In this document: positions 46,225-58,744 of the stretch, piece after piece
Layout of the letters: each line of letters begins with the position of its first letter
Position numbering within the stretch: position 1 is the first letter of the stretch
Assembly (NCBI GenBank): GCA_003508835.1
Contig: PUFA01000081.1
Location: forward strand, 1,550,001-1,614,000
Source of the DNA: Eonycteris spelaea
Taxonomy: Eukaryota; Chordata; Mammalia; Chiroptera; Pteropodidae
Length of the DNA stretch: 64,000 nt
Direction: 5' to 3'
Translations under genes and position numbers: made by a program
Notes under the pieces: model-generated
Databases searched by the model: none
What the model saw: the letters and a program-made list of their open reading frames with translations, nothing else
Told to the model about the DNA's origin: nothing

Positions 46225-46740
46225 TTTAATGCCACTAATTCCACAAACATATCAATCCATCAGCGCGTCCTACAGGCTCTCCTCCAAAATGTGCCCCACG
46301 TTTACCACCTTTATCATGACCTCCCCCTGCTACAACCCTAATCGAAGCCATAGCCATCTCTCCCCTGAAAACTCCAGCCTCCTAACAGGTCTCCAGCTTC
46401 TGCTCTTGCCCTATAGTCCATACTCTACACAGTTGCCAGAAAGAGACTTTTAAGAATAATTTTGATGGCATCATTCCCCTTTATTGACTTCCTGTTAGTC
46501 ATGATCATGACTCACAAGCCCTTTAGGATCTGGCCCTGTACCCTCAGCTCCTCCCCTCCCCAACTGAACGCAGACTCACAGCCTTTCTGGCCTCAGACAA
46601 CCACATACTTATCTCTTTCACTCTTGCTAGTCTCTTGGCCTCGAATGTTCTTTGCCCAGATCCTCATTTTTGTGTTTACCCCCTCCTCATTGTTCATTCT
46701 GCTGCTCAGATGACTCCTCCTTAGAGATACAATCCTTAGT
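46225..46740 (+). repeat. L2 LINE 3' region
   Basis: 'ccccctgctacaaccctaatcgaagccatagccatctctcccctgaaaactccagcctcctaacaggtctccagcttctgctcttgccc', then 'cagttgccagaaagagacttttaagaat...atctggccctgtaccc...cctcagac...aatgttctttgcccagatcc' follows the plus-strand L2 consensus closely. Open frames at 46,229-46,713 are read-through of this repeat. Confidence 0.8.
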
Positions 46741-46814
46741 CTACATCCAAGAAAATGGTGACTTGTTTCATGCTAAAATAGTACATGGTCAATGCTCAAA
46801 ATACAACTGTGGGT

Positions 46815-47040
46815 CAAATTAATTATCTATTAACCCTATTGTGTGTGTTCCAGGGACTGTGTTTGGTTGCGAATATACAATTTAAAAGACACAGCTCCTT
46901 TCCTTGAGGATGCTACAGTCTAAAGAGGGAAAGAAACAAACAGGCAACAACAACTCAATGTGACAAAGGTTCCAAGAGGAGGAAGCAAGGGATGAACTAG
47001 ACCAGGCTTAACCAAGGAATCTTCTCTGGGACTTAAATGA
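46815..47040 (-). repeat. L2 LINE fragment
   Basis: 'ccctattgtgtgtgttccagggactgtgtttggttgcgaatatacaatttaaaagacacagctcctttccttgaggatgctacagtctaaagaggg' is the reversed L2 3' end, truncated near the LINE-1 tail that follows. Confidence 0.7.
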
Positions 47041-47087
47041 CAAAGCCAGCCCAGAAAACAGAAGAAGAACAGTCCAGGATGAGGAAA

Positions 47088-47482
47088 CATGATACATATA
47101 TACAAGGGAATATTACTCAGCCATAAGAAAAGATGAAACACTGCCACTTGTGACATGGATGGATCTTGAGATAATCATGCTAAGTGAAATAGGTCAGAAA
47201 GAAAAAGTTGAGAACCATATAATTTCACTATATGTGGGATATAAAACTGAAAGCAACAAATGAACAAGACAAACAAAAACTCATAGACACAGACAACAGT
47301 TTAGTGGTTACCAGAGAGAAAGCCGGGAAGGGGGAGGTAGATAAAGGTAAAGGGGGTCAAATATATGGTGATGAAAGGAAATTTAACTTTGGGTGGTGAA
47401 CATATGATGTACTATTGAATTAGATACTTGAAACTTATATAATTTTATTAACCAATGTCATTCCAATAAATTTAATTTAAAA
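47088..47482 (+). mobile_element. LINE-1 3' end (5'-truncated, relatively young)
   Basis: It starts within ORF2 ('atacatatatacaagggaatattactcagccataagaaaagatgaaac...catggatggatcttgagataatcatgctaagtgaaatagg'). It ends with 'aacttatataattttattaaccaatgtcattccaataaatttaattt' and an A-rich tail. The match to the common LINE-1 3' end is much closer than for other LINE-1 copies here. The terminal sequence resembles laurasiatherian LINE-1 ends as I recall them. Confidence 0.85.
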
Positions 47483-48850
47483 AAATAAAAGCAGAAACAA
47501 GGGGGAAAAGCAATAATTTGTTAAATGTAAAAATATTTAAAATATACCAAAATTTTCAACATGTCATTTCTTCATTTCACAACATACTGGAGCCTTGAAA
47601 AAACAAAAAAAAAAATCCAAATGGCCTGGGTCACTCTTTATTTGAAGAACCCGGGGGAATGGGACCAAACTGGCCTTTACTCCTTTAAAGTAAAGCCAAT
47701 CACATGAACTTTGCATGAAGCTTATTTCAAGTGAAACCAGAATAATAAAAAATAAAACTTGTTTGTAGGATCTTGATCCGCAAACATTACACGAGTCCCT
47801 GTCCTCAGTGTCCTCAGAAAAGGTCCTCCTCCGCAATGTAGAAATAAAATCCTAAGCCAACCCTCTGAACCTCATGATATTTGTAAGCAAATGACTGCTT
47901 CAATGCAAAACGTCAGGTGACAAAAGAACCAACCTGGAGACATGACACTGTGTGCATGAGCTTTTGAGTCCACAGGTTGCTGAGTAAACCAAGGGTCTGG
48001 TTCTGAATAAAATGCATGTGCCTTAAACTTATTTTTCGTTATTTTCCCCCTTCTATTTCTCATGCATTCTTCTCGCATTCAATAAATGACATTTTCACCC
48101 TCCAGAACCAGACTTAACATTTTTAAATTTTCAAGGATGAGAAGCTAGCTTAAAGGATAAACTGCCTCTCCCTTTTTTAATGCCCAGGTAATGAACTGAA
48201 ATTACATGAGGTTTGAATTTGGTAGAAAGTTATTCATATGCTTTACTCTCTCAGCTTCCACTCTCTCTACTGTCAACTCTTAATTATAACCTTATTTCAA
48301 AATGACAATGAAATAAGCAGATTATGAACACATGCTAGTGGTAAAAGATTTGAGGATTTCCTTTTTAATGAAGAAAAGATAGAGCTAATGAAGAACTAAA
48401 TCCATCTTACATAAAAGTAAACTAAGAGCAAAAACTTAACTTTCCTCAGGTGTCCACACAATACCTTGCTTGTATGTTGCTCCCGACATTCATCATGCTT
48501 TGCTCACACATATCCCTTCCACATCGCCCATGCCCTACAGTTAAGACTCCTATAACTTTCCGATACTCTTACAGGACCAATTAACATGGAGTCTTCATTT
48601 CAGAACAATGCCCTGACATGCCTTGTTCCCCTTACTATGAACACCCACACCTCTCTAGCACTGTGAAACAGACACACAGAGTAGTAAATTCAACCACATA
48701 AAATTTCCACTTTGTGAGTCAAAAGCAGCTGAATAGCAGAAATTCTACATAGTTTGAGCAGATTCATAAAATATATTTGGACATTAATGGTTGTAAAATT
48801 CCCTTTACTACTTCAAAGAAGCTAAATGATTTGAGCAAGTTAAGAGTCCT
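47483..48850. other. No gene recognised
   Basis: Unclassified. A 90-codon minus-strand open frame at 47,564-47,836 lacks recognisable features. Confidence 0.45.
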
Positions 48851-48854
48851 AGGA

Positions 48855-49050
48855 AGCCACAGAAGATGAGAATGCACATGATCAAGGCCCTTCTCTGTGC
48901 CAGGAACTTTACAAATGTTTGTCCACTTAGCTATACAATAAGCTCTGGAGAGCAACCACAACCCCATTGCACAGATAAGAAACAGTCTCAAAGTGACCCA
49001 GTGACTGAGTTATAGGGTTAAGAATGGAACTCAGGACACTCTCACTTGAT
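48855..49050 (-). repeat. MIR SINE
   Basis: 'ctgtgccaggaactttacaaatgtttgtccacttagctatacaataagctctggagagc...cattgcacagataagaaacagtctc...gacccagtgactgagttatagggttaagaatggaactcagg' is reversed MIR. Confidence 0.7.
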
Positions 49051-49720
49051 TGAATTGTTATGAAGACTCAGACCATAGATACCAATATGGATGCCCTCTG
49101 GAATGACATAGACCTTTAGAATCAAGACCACTAGCAACTGCCTCTACAGATCCTTATGAAAAAATATTTAATTCCACAGGTAAATAAACTGAAGCCATAA
49201 TGTCTTGATTAGAGCCTGACTGTCATGGATATTATGCTTTAAAACCAGATATAAATAGATGAGCAAAAGGGGTAAATTGGAAGAAATTATACATTCTCAT
49301 ATCTTTTGCATTGTGTCAGAAAGCATGCCTGCCATATATTTATCTGCTGAAAGGAAAGCAGACTGATATTCTGGTCACAACTTTCTTCCTGTCCCAAAAA
49401 CATGAATCAAAATCTATCTTTGAAGAAAAAAGAAAACAATCTGAAGGCTGATGATTATCTAATATCTCTCACTGCTAAGAGGTCCTCCCTTTCAGGCCTA
49501 GAGACCACTTAGAGTGCTTCCTGTCTCCATCTCTATGGTGACAGGAGGTTGGCACAAGAGTCAAGACCACACATTTAGTTTTTGATGTGCTGGGAGAGGC
49601 AGCAGCCTTATGTATTCTGATAGCAGCTACTCAGCTGCATCCTTTAGGTCAGGACCAGCTTGATCCCATCGGGAATCAAGCAGAATCAGCTCAGTAAGAG
49701 CAGAACACATGAACAGAGAC
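49051..49720. other. No gene recognised
   Basis: Unclassified. A short 'cacaggtaaataaactgaagcc' near 49,178 hints at another SINE core but is too short to call. Confidence 0.45.
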
Positions 49721-49724
49721 AGGG

Positions 49725-50000
49725 TAAACAAGGGAACAAATATGTTAGATCACATGAGGTAAAGGTAAGTATCATAAAGATTGTAAAACAAAGTGACATG
49801 GTAGAAAGTGACACGTATAGACATATTTGAGTGGTCAGGAAAGGATCCCAGAGGCTATCTGGAGGAAGAACTTTCTGAGAAGAACAAGAGCAAAGGCCCT
49901 AAGGTGCTGACTACTAAAACCAAACATAGGTCTACCAGGTAATATCTGAAACCCTAAGAGCCAGGTATGCTATGTTAGTTCAGAATAATTTGGATTTTAG
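49725..50000 (-). repeat. L2 LINE fragment
   Basis: 'gtggtcaggaaaggatcccagaggctatctggaggaagaactttctgagaag...agcaaaggccctaaggtgctgac' matches reversed L2 upstream sequence. Confidence 0.55.
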
Positions 50001-50434
50001 AAGGGTAAAATGATACACATATCACATATTTATTACAAAGCATCTAGTGAGGGCTAGGATAGCACCTCATAATTAAATATTAATATTTCTACATTAAGAC
50101 GTGATTATTCATGCTAATTAGAATAAATATTTTTAATTATGGGAGTGACGTTGATTTAGAATATTATACGTATTCACAGGTCAGTTCAGGTCAAATTTTT
50201 TCACCAAATGAGTTATGAAAAATTTTCCAATTTCAGAGCTTTCTTGATTTCAATTAAGAGTGGGCTTGTGAACCTACTTGGACTTAAAAAATTAAATTGA
50301 TAGAAGTTTCTCAATCTTATTTTTGTTAGCCACAAAGTTTTCTCAGCTCTTTGGCTCAGCTACAACCTGGGCCAACAAATCACAAAATTACTGAGTAAGG
50401 ACAGATCAAATAACTGCAATGGGAGGAGGGATCT
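50001..50434. other. No gene recognised
   Basis: A+T-rich unclassified sequence. Confidence 0.5.
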
Positions 50435-50570
50435 TATTGAAGTGATGAAAATGTACACACAATGTGATCCATGCACAATTTGGTAAATCTACAAAAATCA
50501 CTGAATTGTACACTTAAAATGGTAAATGATATTGGATATTATACCTCAATAAAGTTGTTAGAAAAAAAAT
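50435..50570 (+). mobile_element. LINE-1 3' end fragment
   Basis: 'acaaaaatcactgaattgtacacttaaaatggtaaatgatattggatattatacctcaataaagttgttagaaaaaaaa' is the terminus of an older LINE-1, with its poly(A). Confidence 0.8.
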
Positions 50571-50654
50571 CATTGAGAGAAACTCAGAAATGTGAGTTAA
50601 TGTGCTAGTTTTCAAATGCAGAAACCCACTTATGAATAATGTCATCCTATTTTC

Positions 50655-51308
50655 TCACAGTAAAAGTAATCCTAGTATTGTAAAATGATACAGCCACTTT
50701 GGAAAACAATCTGGCAATTCCTCAAGAGATTAAACAGAGACTTAACATGTGACATAGTAATTTCACTCCTAGGTATAAACACACACAAAAAATGAAAACC
50801 TATGACAATACAAAAACTTATACACAAATGTTCATAGCTGCGATAGCCCAATCATAACAGACCAAAAGTGGAAACAACCCACATGTCCATCAACTGATGA
50901 ATGAATAAAATGTGGTATATCCATGCAATGGAATATTATTTGGCAATAAAAAGGAATAAAGTATTGATACATGTTACAACATAGATGAAACTTGAAAACA
51001 TTATACTAAAAGAAAGGAGTCAGTCACAAAAGACCATGTATTGTATGATTTTGTGTATATTAAATGTCCAAAAGAGGCAAATCCATAGAAACAGATTCAT
51101 GGATGTTTAGGGCTGGGGAGAATGATGAGGTTGAGCGCTGATGGCTAAAGGTATTGAGTTTATTTTGGGGGAGATGAAACATTCTAAAATTAATTGTGGT
51201 GATGGTTGTACAACTGTAAGTATACTAAAAACCATTGAATTGTTTACTTTAAATGGGTAAATTATATGTTATGTGAATTATATTTCAATAAAATTATAAC
51301 CAAAAAAA
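50655..51308 (+). mobile_element. LINE-1 ORF2 C-terminal and 3' UTR fragment
   Basis: 'acagccactttggaaaacaatctggcaattcctcaagagattaaac...cactcctaggtataaac...gtccatcaactgatgaatgaataaaatgtggtatatccatgcaatggaatattatttggcaataaaaagg' passes into 'tgattttgtgtatattaaatgtcc' and ends 'atgtgaattatatttcaataaaattataaccaaaaaaa'. Frames are broken. Its end resembles the older LINE-1 end at 50.5 kb rather than the young one at 47 kb. Confidence 0.85.
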
Positions 51309-52005
51309 CGTGTCTTTGGTATTTAGGATAAAATTAAATATGTATTGTCTCATTTTCCTCAAAGACTACAATGGCTCCTTGGAGCCTGTCAACTTAGCAA
51401 GTATAACTTGTCTTCACAGAAAGTGACCTGGTGACCACCAATCACTATTAGCAGAGGGAAAGTCTCAGCTGCCAATTATGAGACTGGGCAAGTCTGTGCA
51501 GAGATCTAACTCTGCTTTAAAGACTTATTTATTTGGTTCTTAATTAGGATCTTTTATGCACCTCTAGCACAAAAACCCATTTCAGATTAACTAGCAGAAT
51601 TATTGTCATGTGCAATAACTGTGATTAGAAACACTAAATATATTGAGATAAATGTAAGTTAAATATATTAAAATGATCCTTAGAGGTACGTTATATTGTG
51701 AAGTTTTAACTATTAGAGTCTAAGAATTATGACTTTGATGGTATCTAGCAGAATTCTATGTCAGTCCAAAGCTAACATAAAAATGATACTAATTAAAAAT
51801 ATTCTCACTTTTTGAGAAAGTAAACATGAAATGGAAGAAAAGATCATAAATTTACTACATTTTAGAAGATTTATAACAATTTATTACTATTTTTTATACC
51901 CTACCACATTCCAGAAAGATTTTCTCATTGCTTGTATGCTACATCAAGAAAACCCTCAATTATTAAGTTAATTAAAAACATCTGATCTTAAGGAGCATGA
52001 AACCA
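51309..52005. other. No gene recognised
   Basis: A+T-rich unclassified sequence. Confidence 0.5.
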
Positions 52006-52007
52006 GT

Positions 52008-52400
52008 TAGTCAACAAATATTTATTAAGTGTCCACTATACCCAAAGAATGTGGCCTGGCACTAAAGGAAGCTACAAAATACTTATGACATTTCTGCCCT
52101 CTAGGAATTTGTAATCACATCTAACAATAATAAATTACTATCCCTGATGCTTTCTGCCAGATTTCAAATAAGAGGTCTGGTTGAAAAGAGGTATAAAAGC
52201 TGGATGAAGGAGTGATGACATCTGAAAACTGAAGGTAGGAAGAGAGACAGATTTTGAACTAAGTTCAAAAAATGCCTAGGACTTAGGTAGGTAGGCTCAG
52301 AGGAAAGAACCCAACAGACTAGTTGGGAAAGGACAAGGTATACTTAGGAAACAGAGGGCCCACCAGTCTGAACAGAGAGGTAGCCTAGGCAAAGCCAGAG
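52008..52400 (-). repeat. L2 LINE fragment
   Basis: 'agtcaacaaatatttattaagtgtccactatac...catttctgccctctaggaatttgtaatcacatctaac' followed by 'gctggatgaaggagtgatgacatctgaaaactgaaggtaggaag...cagagg' follows reversed L2. Confidence 0.65.
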
Positions 52401-53105
52401 AGCAGAGCTGGGGCGGCATGAGGCAAGCTCCTAGCTATCAGCGTAAGGCTGAACTTGTCCTAAATGAGTTCAGAGAGGTAGTAGAGGAAAAGTGATCCAG
52501 AGTGGTGTGAGTCTGGGGTCCATGGGGATGGTGCCAGGACAGAGGGAAAGAGATTATGAGAAAGCACAGGCCTTAAATTGTCACATTGCCAGCTGTTTGG
52601 ATCAGTGTGTACCTCACTGAACACCATGCAGATGGTTCCCCAGCACAGCCACGGCTCCCTGTCACTATCAAGTCCAATCAGGCCCACCAAGAATGAACTT
52701 AGTCCTATTCTATACTGCTATTTAAAAAAAAATGTTTTATGCCATTAAATCATTTTACAAGTTTTTTTAAAGACTTTGTAACGTCTCAGACCTAAGTATT
52801 GATATGTTATATGTGTACATATCTGTGATTATTTCTATGATGTTAATTAAGCTTTCACTACTCAACAAAGAATGTAATCAAGAAGGGTAGTGAATGAAGC
52901 AAGAAGGGTAGATTAAAGGGAACTACGTTCCCAAATATTAGCTTACTTCAGGACGCATATGCTGATTATTAAACTGATTACATCATATATGCTGGTTGTA
53001 TGCTGATAATTAAATTTGCATGAACCAGAAAAGATTAGTGACTTACCTGGGTTTTCTTTCCCTCTCTGTTTCTCTTTGTCTCTCTATTAGAAGTCAAGTT
53101 CAACC
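52401..53105. other. No gene recognised
   Basis: Unclassified. A donor-like ACCCAG/GTAAGT on the minus strand at 53,044 lacks a convincing exon. Confidence 0.45.
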
Positions 53106-53222
53106 ATTATTTATTAAGCAAAAATTAATAAGACACAGTACTTCCTCTTGAAGATTGCACAAAATAGTAAAAGAGATAAATACGTAACCGAATAACTACT
53201 ATTTGATATGATGAATGTTATT
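53106..53222 (-). repeat. L2 LINE fragment (diverged)
   Basis: 'accattatttattaagcaaaaattaataagacacagtacttcctcttgaagattgcacaaaatag' has the spacing of a reversed L2 3' end. Confidence 0.45.
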
Positions 53223-55084
53223 ATTAACTCAGACATAGTGACTTTAAATAACCATTAAAATGTAACTGGTAATAAAATAAGTTAAAACAAGAATATCAAC
53301 TTGTGCCTATGTATTCTAACAAAATCTTGCTCCTTATATAACTTCCTCTAATTATCATCTTTAGACAAACCATTTAATATATGCTATTTAATAAATCATT
53401 GTTTTTAACTTGCAGGTACTCAATGAAAATCATCAATAGGGCATACCACTTTGTTGATAAGATCATAAGCGACAGCCAGACAATAGATGGTGAATCACAG
53501 GACAGATCAATACCAGAGGTCAATTGGGCAGGCATTTAAACCATGCCGATGGTAGGGAACATATTACAAGGTCAGGGACAAGGAAAGAGCAAAAGAGTGT
53601 TAAAAAGTCCAAAGGGGCCAGTAGGAACATAACCCAGGTCTTTTGGAAAAACATGAATCTGAGGCAAGATTTTGGCCCAATTAAGGTAAATTTATATGGG
53701 AAGACAAGTCGGCATGGTTTATTTAAAAAGGGACTACTCCAAAACTGGAGTGAGTTCGAAGGCAGAGTCTGTGGTCAGGGCTCTTTCAAGCCTGTGCTTT
53801 GCTCTTGTCTTAATCCCCTGAGGTGTTTTTACCATTCTCAGGTGGTTTGTATTCCCCAGGACCCCTGCATTCCAACTAGGGACATTTGATGGCCACTTCT
53901 TGTGATAAGTAATGAGTGGTCAGAACTAGACTCTTCATTTCCTTTTCTCTAAAGGCCACCTGTCAGGAAGTCCACTCAGGGCTGGAAAAAACATCCCTGA
54001 CAACGATAAGGTGGGAGCACCTCAAACAAGCCAGGGCACTCCGTCCTGATGGCCTGAGAATCCCAGTACCCACAGCAGCTGGGAGCAGAGCTGACGCTCA
54101 CAGGAGCTGTCTGCCCTTGTTAATTTAATTGTTTTTAAAGAAATGTCTCCTTGGTGGGGGATCAAGTAAGTGAGTCCATTGAACAAAATCGAGTGGGGGA
54201 AAAAAAGAAAAACACCAACTCTAAGCAATCTGACTGGACAGCTGTTGGAGTAGAAAATTATTAGAAAAGGTAAGTTGGTACTAAGAGAATTAGACTTGGC
54301 AGTTTATCAAATGTGAATAGGAGAGGATGGATGAATTCTAAGTCAATAACCGTTTTATCATTCCTAACAACTTCCACCTGGCAGGTGCCTGGATTCCAGC
54401 CAGGACAGTTACTTGCAAAACACAGGTGCTTTGTCTCCTGTTTTCTTTGCTCTTTGCTTGGTATTTGTAGCACCCTTGGTCTGTGAGGTTGCTTTTCTCT
54501 TTCTCAACTTTGTAGCCTATTGTAAGATATTAACCATAGTTACAAGATCATTTGAGATTGTACAAATATGTATAGAGTTAAACAAGTGGATGCCTTTTTC
54601 TCATCCAGAGACATCTGGAAAAAAGAAGTATAGTCAAGAAAAGCTAAGTACAAGATCCAGGAACTATGTCCACTCAATATTTAAGCTAGTGGTTTCCAAG
54701 GTGAAATGCACAGGCCCTTCTCAAAGATTTCCCTCCTAGTTTTTCAGTTGTATCAAAAGCCTTACTCTAGTTTATGGGCAATGTGCCTAAATCATTTCAA
54801 AAAAATAATCCAGTACATATGTGGAGCTGGCATATCTCCTGTGAATCCAATTTAAGCCCCTAATCTTTGCATCCTAATGGTTTAAAACATTTTTCTGACG
54901 AGGGAAAAAAAAAATGTACTTTACATTCACTTTCCAAGTTTCAGAGAAAACTATTTTCTAGCCCTAGGGTTATTAATCCTCAAAAGGAAAGCCTAACTCC
55001 TCTTTTAAGAGGTTATCTAGATAAAGTGCAGAGCAGCGAGAAAAATCCCATGCCATAATCACTGCACACTCCATGTTATCCAAA
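53223..55084. other. No gene recognised
   Basis: Unclassified. Open frames of 121 codons (53,524-53,889) and 108 codons (54,413-54,739) show no domain features. I see no splice pair around them. Confidence 0.4.
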
Positions 55085-55612
55085 CCAACAACAAGCAGAT
55101 GTGTCTTTTCCACGTCTGTTGCCTCTGCTAGACTCATCTCATCCCTACCCAGCAACCTTCTATTCCTCCTTCAACACCCTCACCAAATATCCCCTCTTCT
55201 ATGAAACCTGTGTTGAACACTCCAAAGTGGAATAAATGGCTCCTTTTCACTGGGGTTCCGGATCCCTTTCACTGGAATATCTGACAAATCTATTTTTGAG
55301 CTGAGAGGTACACTGCATCTGTATTATACTGTAAACATCAGCCACAGAGCTGACTCTTCCCTCTTCCTATCCCTGGAAACCTTGGACTTGTCTACAGCTG
55401 TATGCTCAGGGCACAGGCGAGTACCCCTCATGTTCCATCGGTTTCTGTTCTATGGTGAAAGATTCTTCCCATCTTTCCCTGGCCCATCCCTCTCCTACTA
55501 ATCTGAATTCTGAGAGAGGAGACTGTGCATCCATATAAGTTTTTCCAACTGCTGGCATATACTAGTTACTCAGTAAATGTGAGCTGAATGAGTGAATGAA
55601 TAAAAAATATAA
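55085..55612 (+). repeat. L2 LINE 3' end (long)
   Basis: 'cctccttcaacaccctcaccaaatatcccctcttctatgaaacctgtgttgaac', later 'ctgtattatactgtaaacatcag' and 'tgagagaggagactgtgcatcc...ctgctggcatatactagttactcagtaaatgtgagctgaatgagtgaatgaat' cover the plus-strand L2 3' region to its terminal TGAATGAAT repeats. Confidence 0.8.
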
Positions 55613-55739
55613 AAGCAAGTAGTGTCCACTCTCCATCAAGCATCCAACACATTTGTTGAAGGAATGGCTCCCTCCTCAGAACTTCTTTATCTACTTATCC
55701 ATTCTGTCACTTTACAATTTCTATGTTTACTTTAGAGAT

Positions 55740-55862
55740 TTACAGACACATCTTATCTTCTGGAATAGAAACCCTATAAGGTTCAGAACTTGCTTGATTG
55801 CTCAGTGACTGTAATGGAACATAGTGAGCCCAGAAGTCATTCAAATGTGTTGATTAAATATT
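55740..55862 (+). repeat. L2 LINE 3' end
   Basis: 'cttatcttctggaatagaaaccctataaggttcagaacttgcttgattgctcagtgactgtaatgg...gcccagaagtcattcaaatgtgttgattaaatattta' is a second, shorter L2 end in the same direction. Confidence 0.55.
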
Positions 55863-58105
55863 TAGCAAAGGTTACATGAGATTACGGGATATCTGAGGTG
55901 GCCCCATCTCACTCAGATAAGAAAGTCCAACTTGTGAGCCATATCAAAGGTTCAACAACACAAGTTGGTGAGTTGAGTTCAGGTTTCAGGAACACAAGTT
56001 TTACTGATTCCAGACCACAAATCTCCGTGACTGCTGCCAGCCATTTCATTTTCCCATTTTTCTCCTACTGGGCAAAAATAACACAAAATTTGTCTTCAAC
56101 CGACTATGCAAAATAAAGGGAAATGAATGATATGGTATGTATATATTAAGAAATCTGACTTTCTCTGACAAGAGGAGTTCAATATGTTATTAGTCAAATA
56201 CAATGCTGAGAAAAGCTAAATATGATTATTTACTCAATGGTTATTCATTAACGTCAAAAATGCAACTTTTCATTCATCTCCTTCCTCATTCCACTTCCTT
56301 GCATTTATTTTTAGTTGAGAATAAATACAGTCTATGAATTATAATCTATATTGTAATAAACAGCTGAAAAGAGTCACTGTAATCAAGCGAAAAATAATCA
56401 ATATTGGAAAATGCAATGGTCTTACTTCAAAAGTCTAAAATTGTTGTATAATTGGTTTTCTTCCATTTTCCATCTTTTTTTATTCACAGTTTTTTTAGAC
56501 TGAAGGAGTAACTTGACCTACATGTGTTAAGAGGAAAAGAAATCATTTAAGTAGCAGCAAATGAGATACTATTATCACAACTCAATATAAAAATCGCTGT
56601 CCATCATTTAAACAATTTGATCTGTGTCAGGGACAGGAAATTTCCATAGGCATTCTTAAAGACTAAAAACATTTTTCAAGCTATCAAATTAAGAGACACA
56701 GAAATAATTAGATATTGCCCAAGGTCTTTCTATTCTGAAGGGAGAGATTTTTCAGGAAGATAAAATTGTATGTCCCTGTTGTTTCGATATTTGGTCTTAA
56801 TAAAAACAGGGCCATGTTTCAGACAATGACTGAGCTACAAAGTATCATAAATCTCTACTAATTTTTTTTTTAGGTAGCTAATCAGCATATCCTGATGTAG
56901 AGAATGCTAATGTGTCTTGTGGCCCACACATGGGTCAGTTTAAAAGGCATTCTGCAGTGTCTGCCCAGCTCATGCTCCCCTTCTCCCAGAGCTGAGGGGG
57001 CCCAGCTGCCATACTCCTCGAATCAATCTTGCCTCAAGAACAAACACGTCACTGAACTGGGTTCCTCAAATACTCTTCCCTGAGAGTCTGGAATTGGAGG
57101 CTAAAGACCTTTGTCAGCTTCTATGGGACATTAGAAGTTAAGACTTGTGAACTTGGAAATGGGGCTGTAGCCACCATCAACCACAGTGTACAGAGACTCA
57201 GAGAAAGCCAGGGGACTGACAGGAGAATGAGGCAGGAGGCAGAATAGCAATGGTGAGAAACCAGCATGGCCACCTCAGTGCCTGGTCACTGCCTAACCCC
57301 AACCTTTTTCTATCAGGCTCCATCACACACCTCTGTTGCTTCACCATCAAATCCTCATTTTCACTAGTGTTATTTCCTATGGTAACAAGTCACCAGAGAA
57401 CCTTGAGACAACCTGTCATCCAACTTTGACTACTTGGCATGCCAGAAAGACAGCTTCTCTATAAACGCTAAAAACAATGGCACAGTAATGACCATCGGGG
57501 CTTCTGGATATTCTGACTCAAAAGGCACCTAAAAGCCCTTGGAAATCCAGTTGGAGCATTTCCTATGTGTCACTTAGTGAGAAACAATGTGCAAGAGCAA
57601 ATGGTGAGAAAGAGCTGTCAAAGATCTCAGCTACTATTTTAACCCAGGTGGCCAACGTGGTCATATTCCCAGGTGAATTCCATTCTCAGCTCTAGAGCGA
57701 GAGGCAGTGGGGCCCCAGTCAATGACAGTAGGACTGACAAAATGTACTCACTACCAGGACTCCTCACACTGAAAGTGGTGAAGGAGCCAAATTTATTTAT
57801 TCATTTTTTCATTCGGTTGTGTGTGTTTTTCCAATCCATCAGAGTCCAATAGCTTTGTAAAGCACAAAAGTACAGTGTGCTTGATGTTACACCGGTGTCA
57901 TATTGTTATAAATATATCTGAAACACTTGCTCTCAATTTCTGTTCTCATCTCATTGCAATAATGAACCAACAACAGTCCATGTTTCACACTTTGAGAAGC
58001 TTTGGTCTACAGTAGAGTTATCTCCCACCCGGGACTGTTCAGTTGTCCCCACTCACTGCTTTCTTGAAGACATTGTGACAGCCCCTCAGTATAAAATGGA
58101 GCTGA
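55863..58105. other. No gene recognised
   Basis: Unclassified. A motif near 57,988 ('tttcacactttgagaagctttgg') hints at an hAT end but is too short to call. Confidence 0.45.
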
Positions 58106-58109
58106 ATCA

Positions 58110-58230
58110 TGCCTAGAAGTCTGGTAGCAATCAAATCTCTGCTTTACCATTACTGGCTCTATGACTCTGAGCTAGGAATATAACTTCTCAGAGACTTTTC
58201 CCACATTTGCAAAACAGGGGTATATCATAG
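58110..58230 (+). repeat. MIR SINE, 5' part (interrupted)
   Basis: 'gaagtctggtagcaatcaaatctctgctttaccattactggctctatgactctgagctaggaatataacttctcagagacttttcccacatttgcaaaacaggggtat' is MIR in the plus direction, broken at CATAG by an LTR. Confidence 0.8.
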
Positions 58231-58744
58231 GCAGAATTCTCAGATGGTTCCCCAAGATCCTTATCCTCTGGTCAATACACTCTGTAAACACCTCTTCCCT
58301 TGAGTGTGGGGGGCTTATGAACATGATGGGACGGCCATTCCCCAATTAGGTTACATTATATAAAGTGTTTAAATGAGCAGAAATGGAAGAGACTGATTCG
58401 TTGCTGGCTTTGAAAAAGTAAGCTGCCTTACTGTGAGAAGGCTATGTGGTTAGGACCCGAGGGTGGCCTGTAGAAGCTGAGAACAACCCCTGGCCAAAAG
58501 CAAGCAAGAAAACAGGGACCTCAGTCCTAGTACCACAAGAGACTGAATTCTGTCAACAACCAGAATGAAGCTGGAAGAGAACTGAGCCTTAAAGGGACTG
58601 CAGCCCTCGCCAACACTTTGGTTTCAGCTTGGTCAGATCCAGAGCAGAGAACCCAGCTATGCTATGCCGGGACCTCTGACCGTTAGATAATAATAAATGG
58701 GTGCTGCTTTTGTTACGCAGCAATGTAAAACTAACACAGAGTGG
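58231..58744 (+). mobile_element. Solo LTR of MLT1 (ERVL-MaLR) type
   Basis: It starts 'gcagaattctcagatggttccccaagatccttatcctctgg' and passes through 'cttcccttgagtgtggggggcttatgaacatgatgggacgg', 'ggcctgtagaagctgagaac' and 'ctcgccaacactttggtttcagc'. It ends 'gttagataataataaatgggtgctgcttttgttacgcagcaatgtaaaactaacacag'. It carries the polyadenylation signal near its end and no internal viral genes. The pentamer CATAG flanks it at 58,226-58,230 and 58,745-58,749, as expected of a target-site duplication. Confidence 0.75.

Noticed and set aside
46229..46713. Two plus-strand open frames of 74 and 83 codons
   Set aside because: They fall wholly inside the L2 3' region, which is non-coding there.
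49755..49775. Plus-strand donor AAAG/GTAAGTAT
   Set aside because: It lies within L2-derived sequence, with no acceptor or open frame.
53040..53110. Minus-strand donor ACCCAG/GTAAGT
   Set aside because: The only nearby acceptor would leave a 35-base purine-rich exon. No protein-like frame, and it lies in a simple-sequence context.
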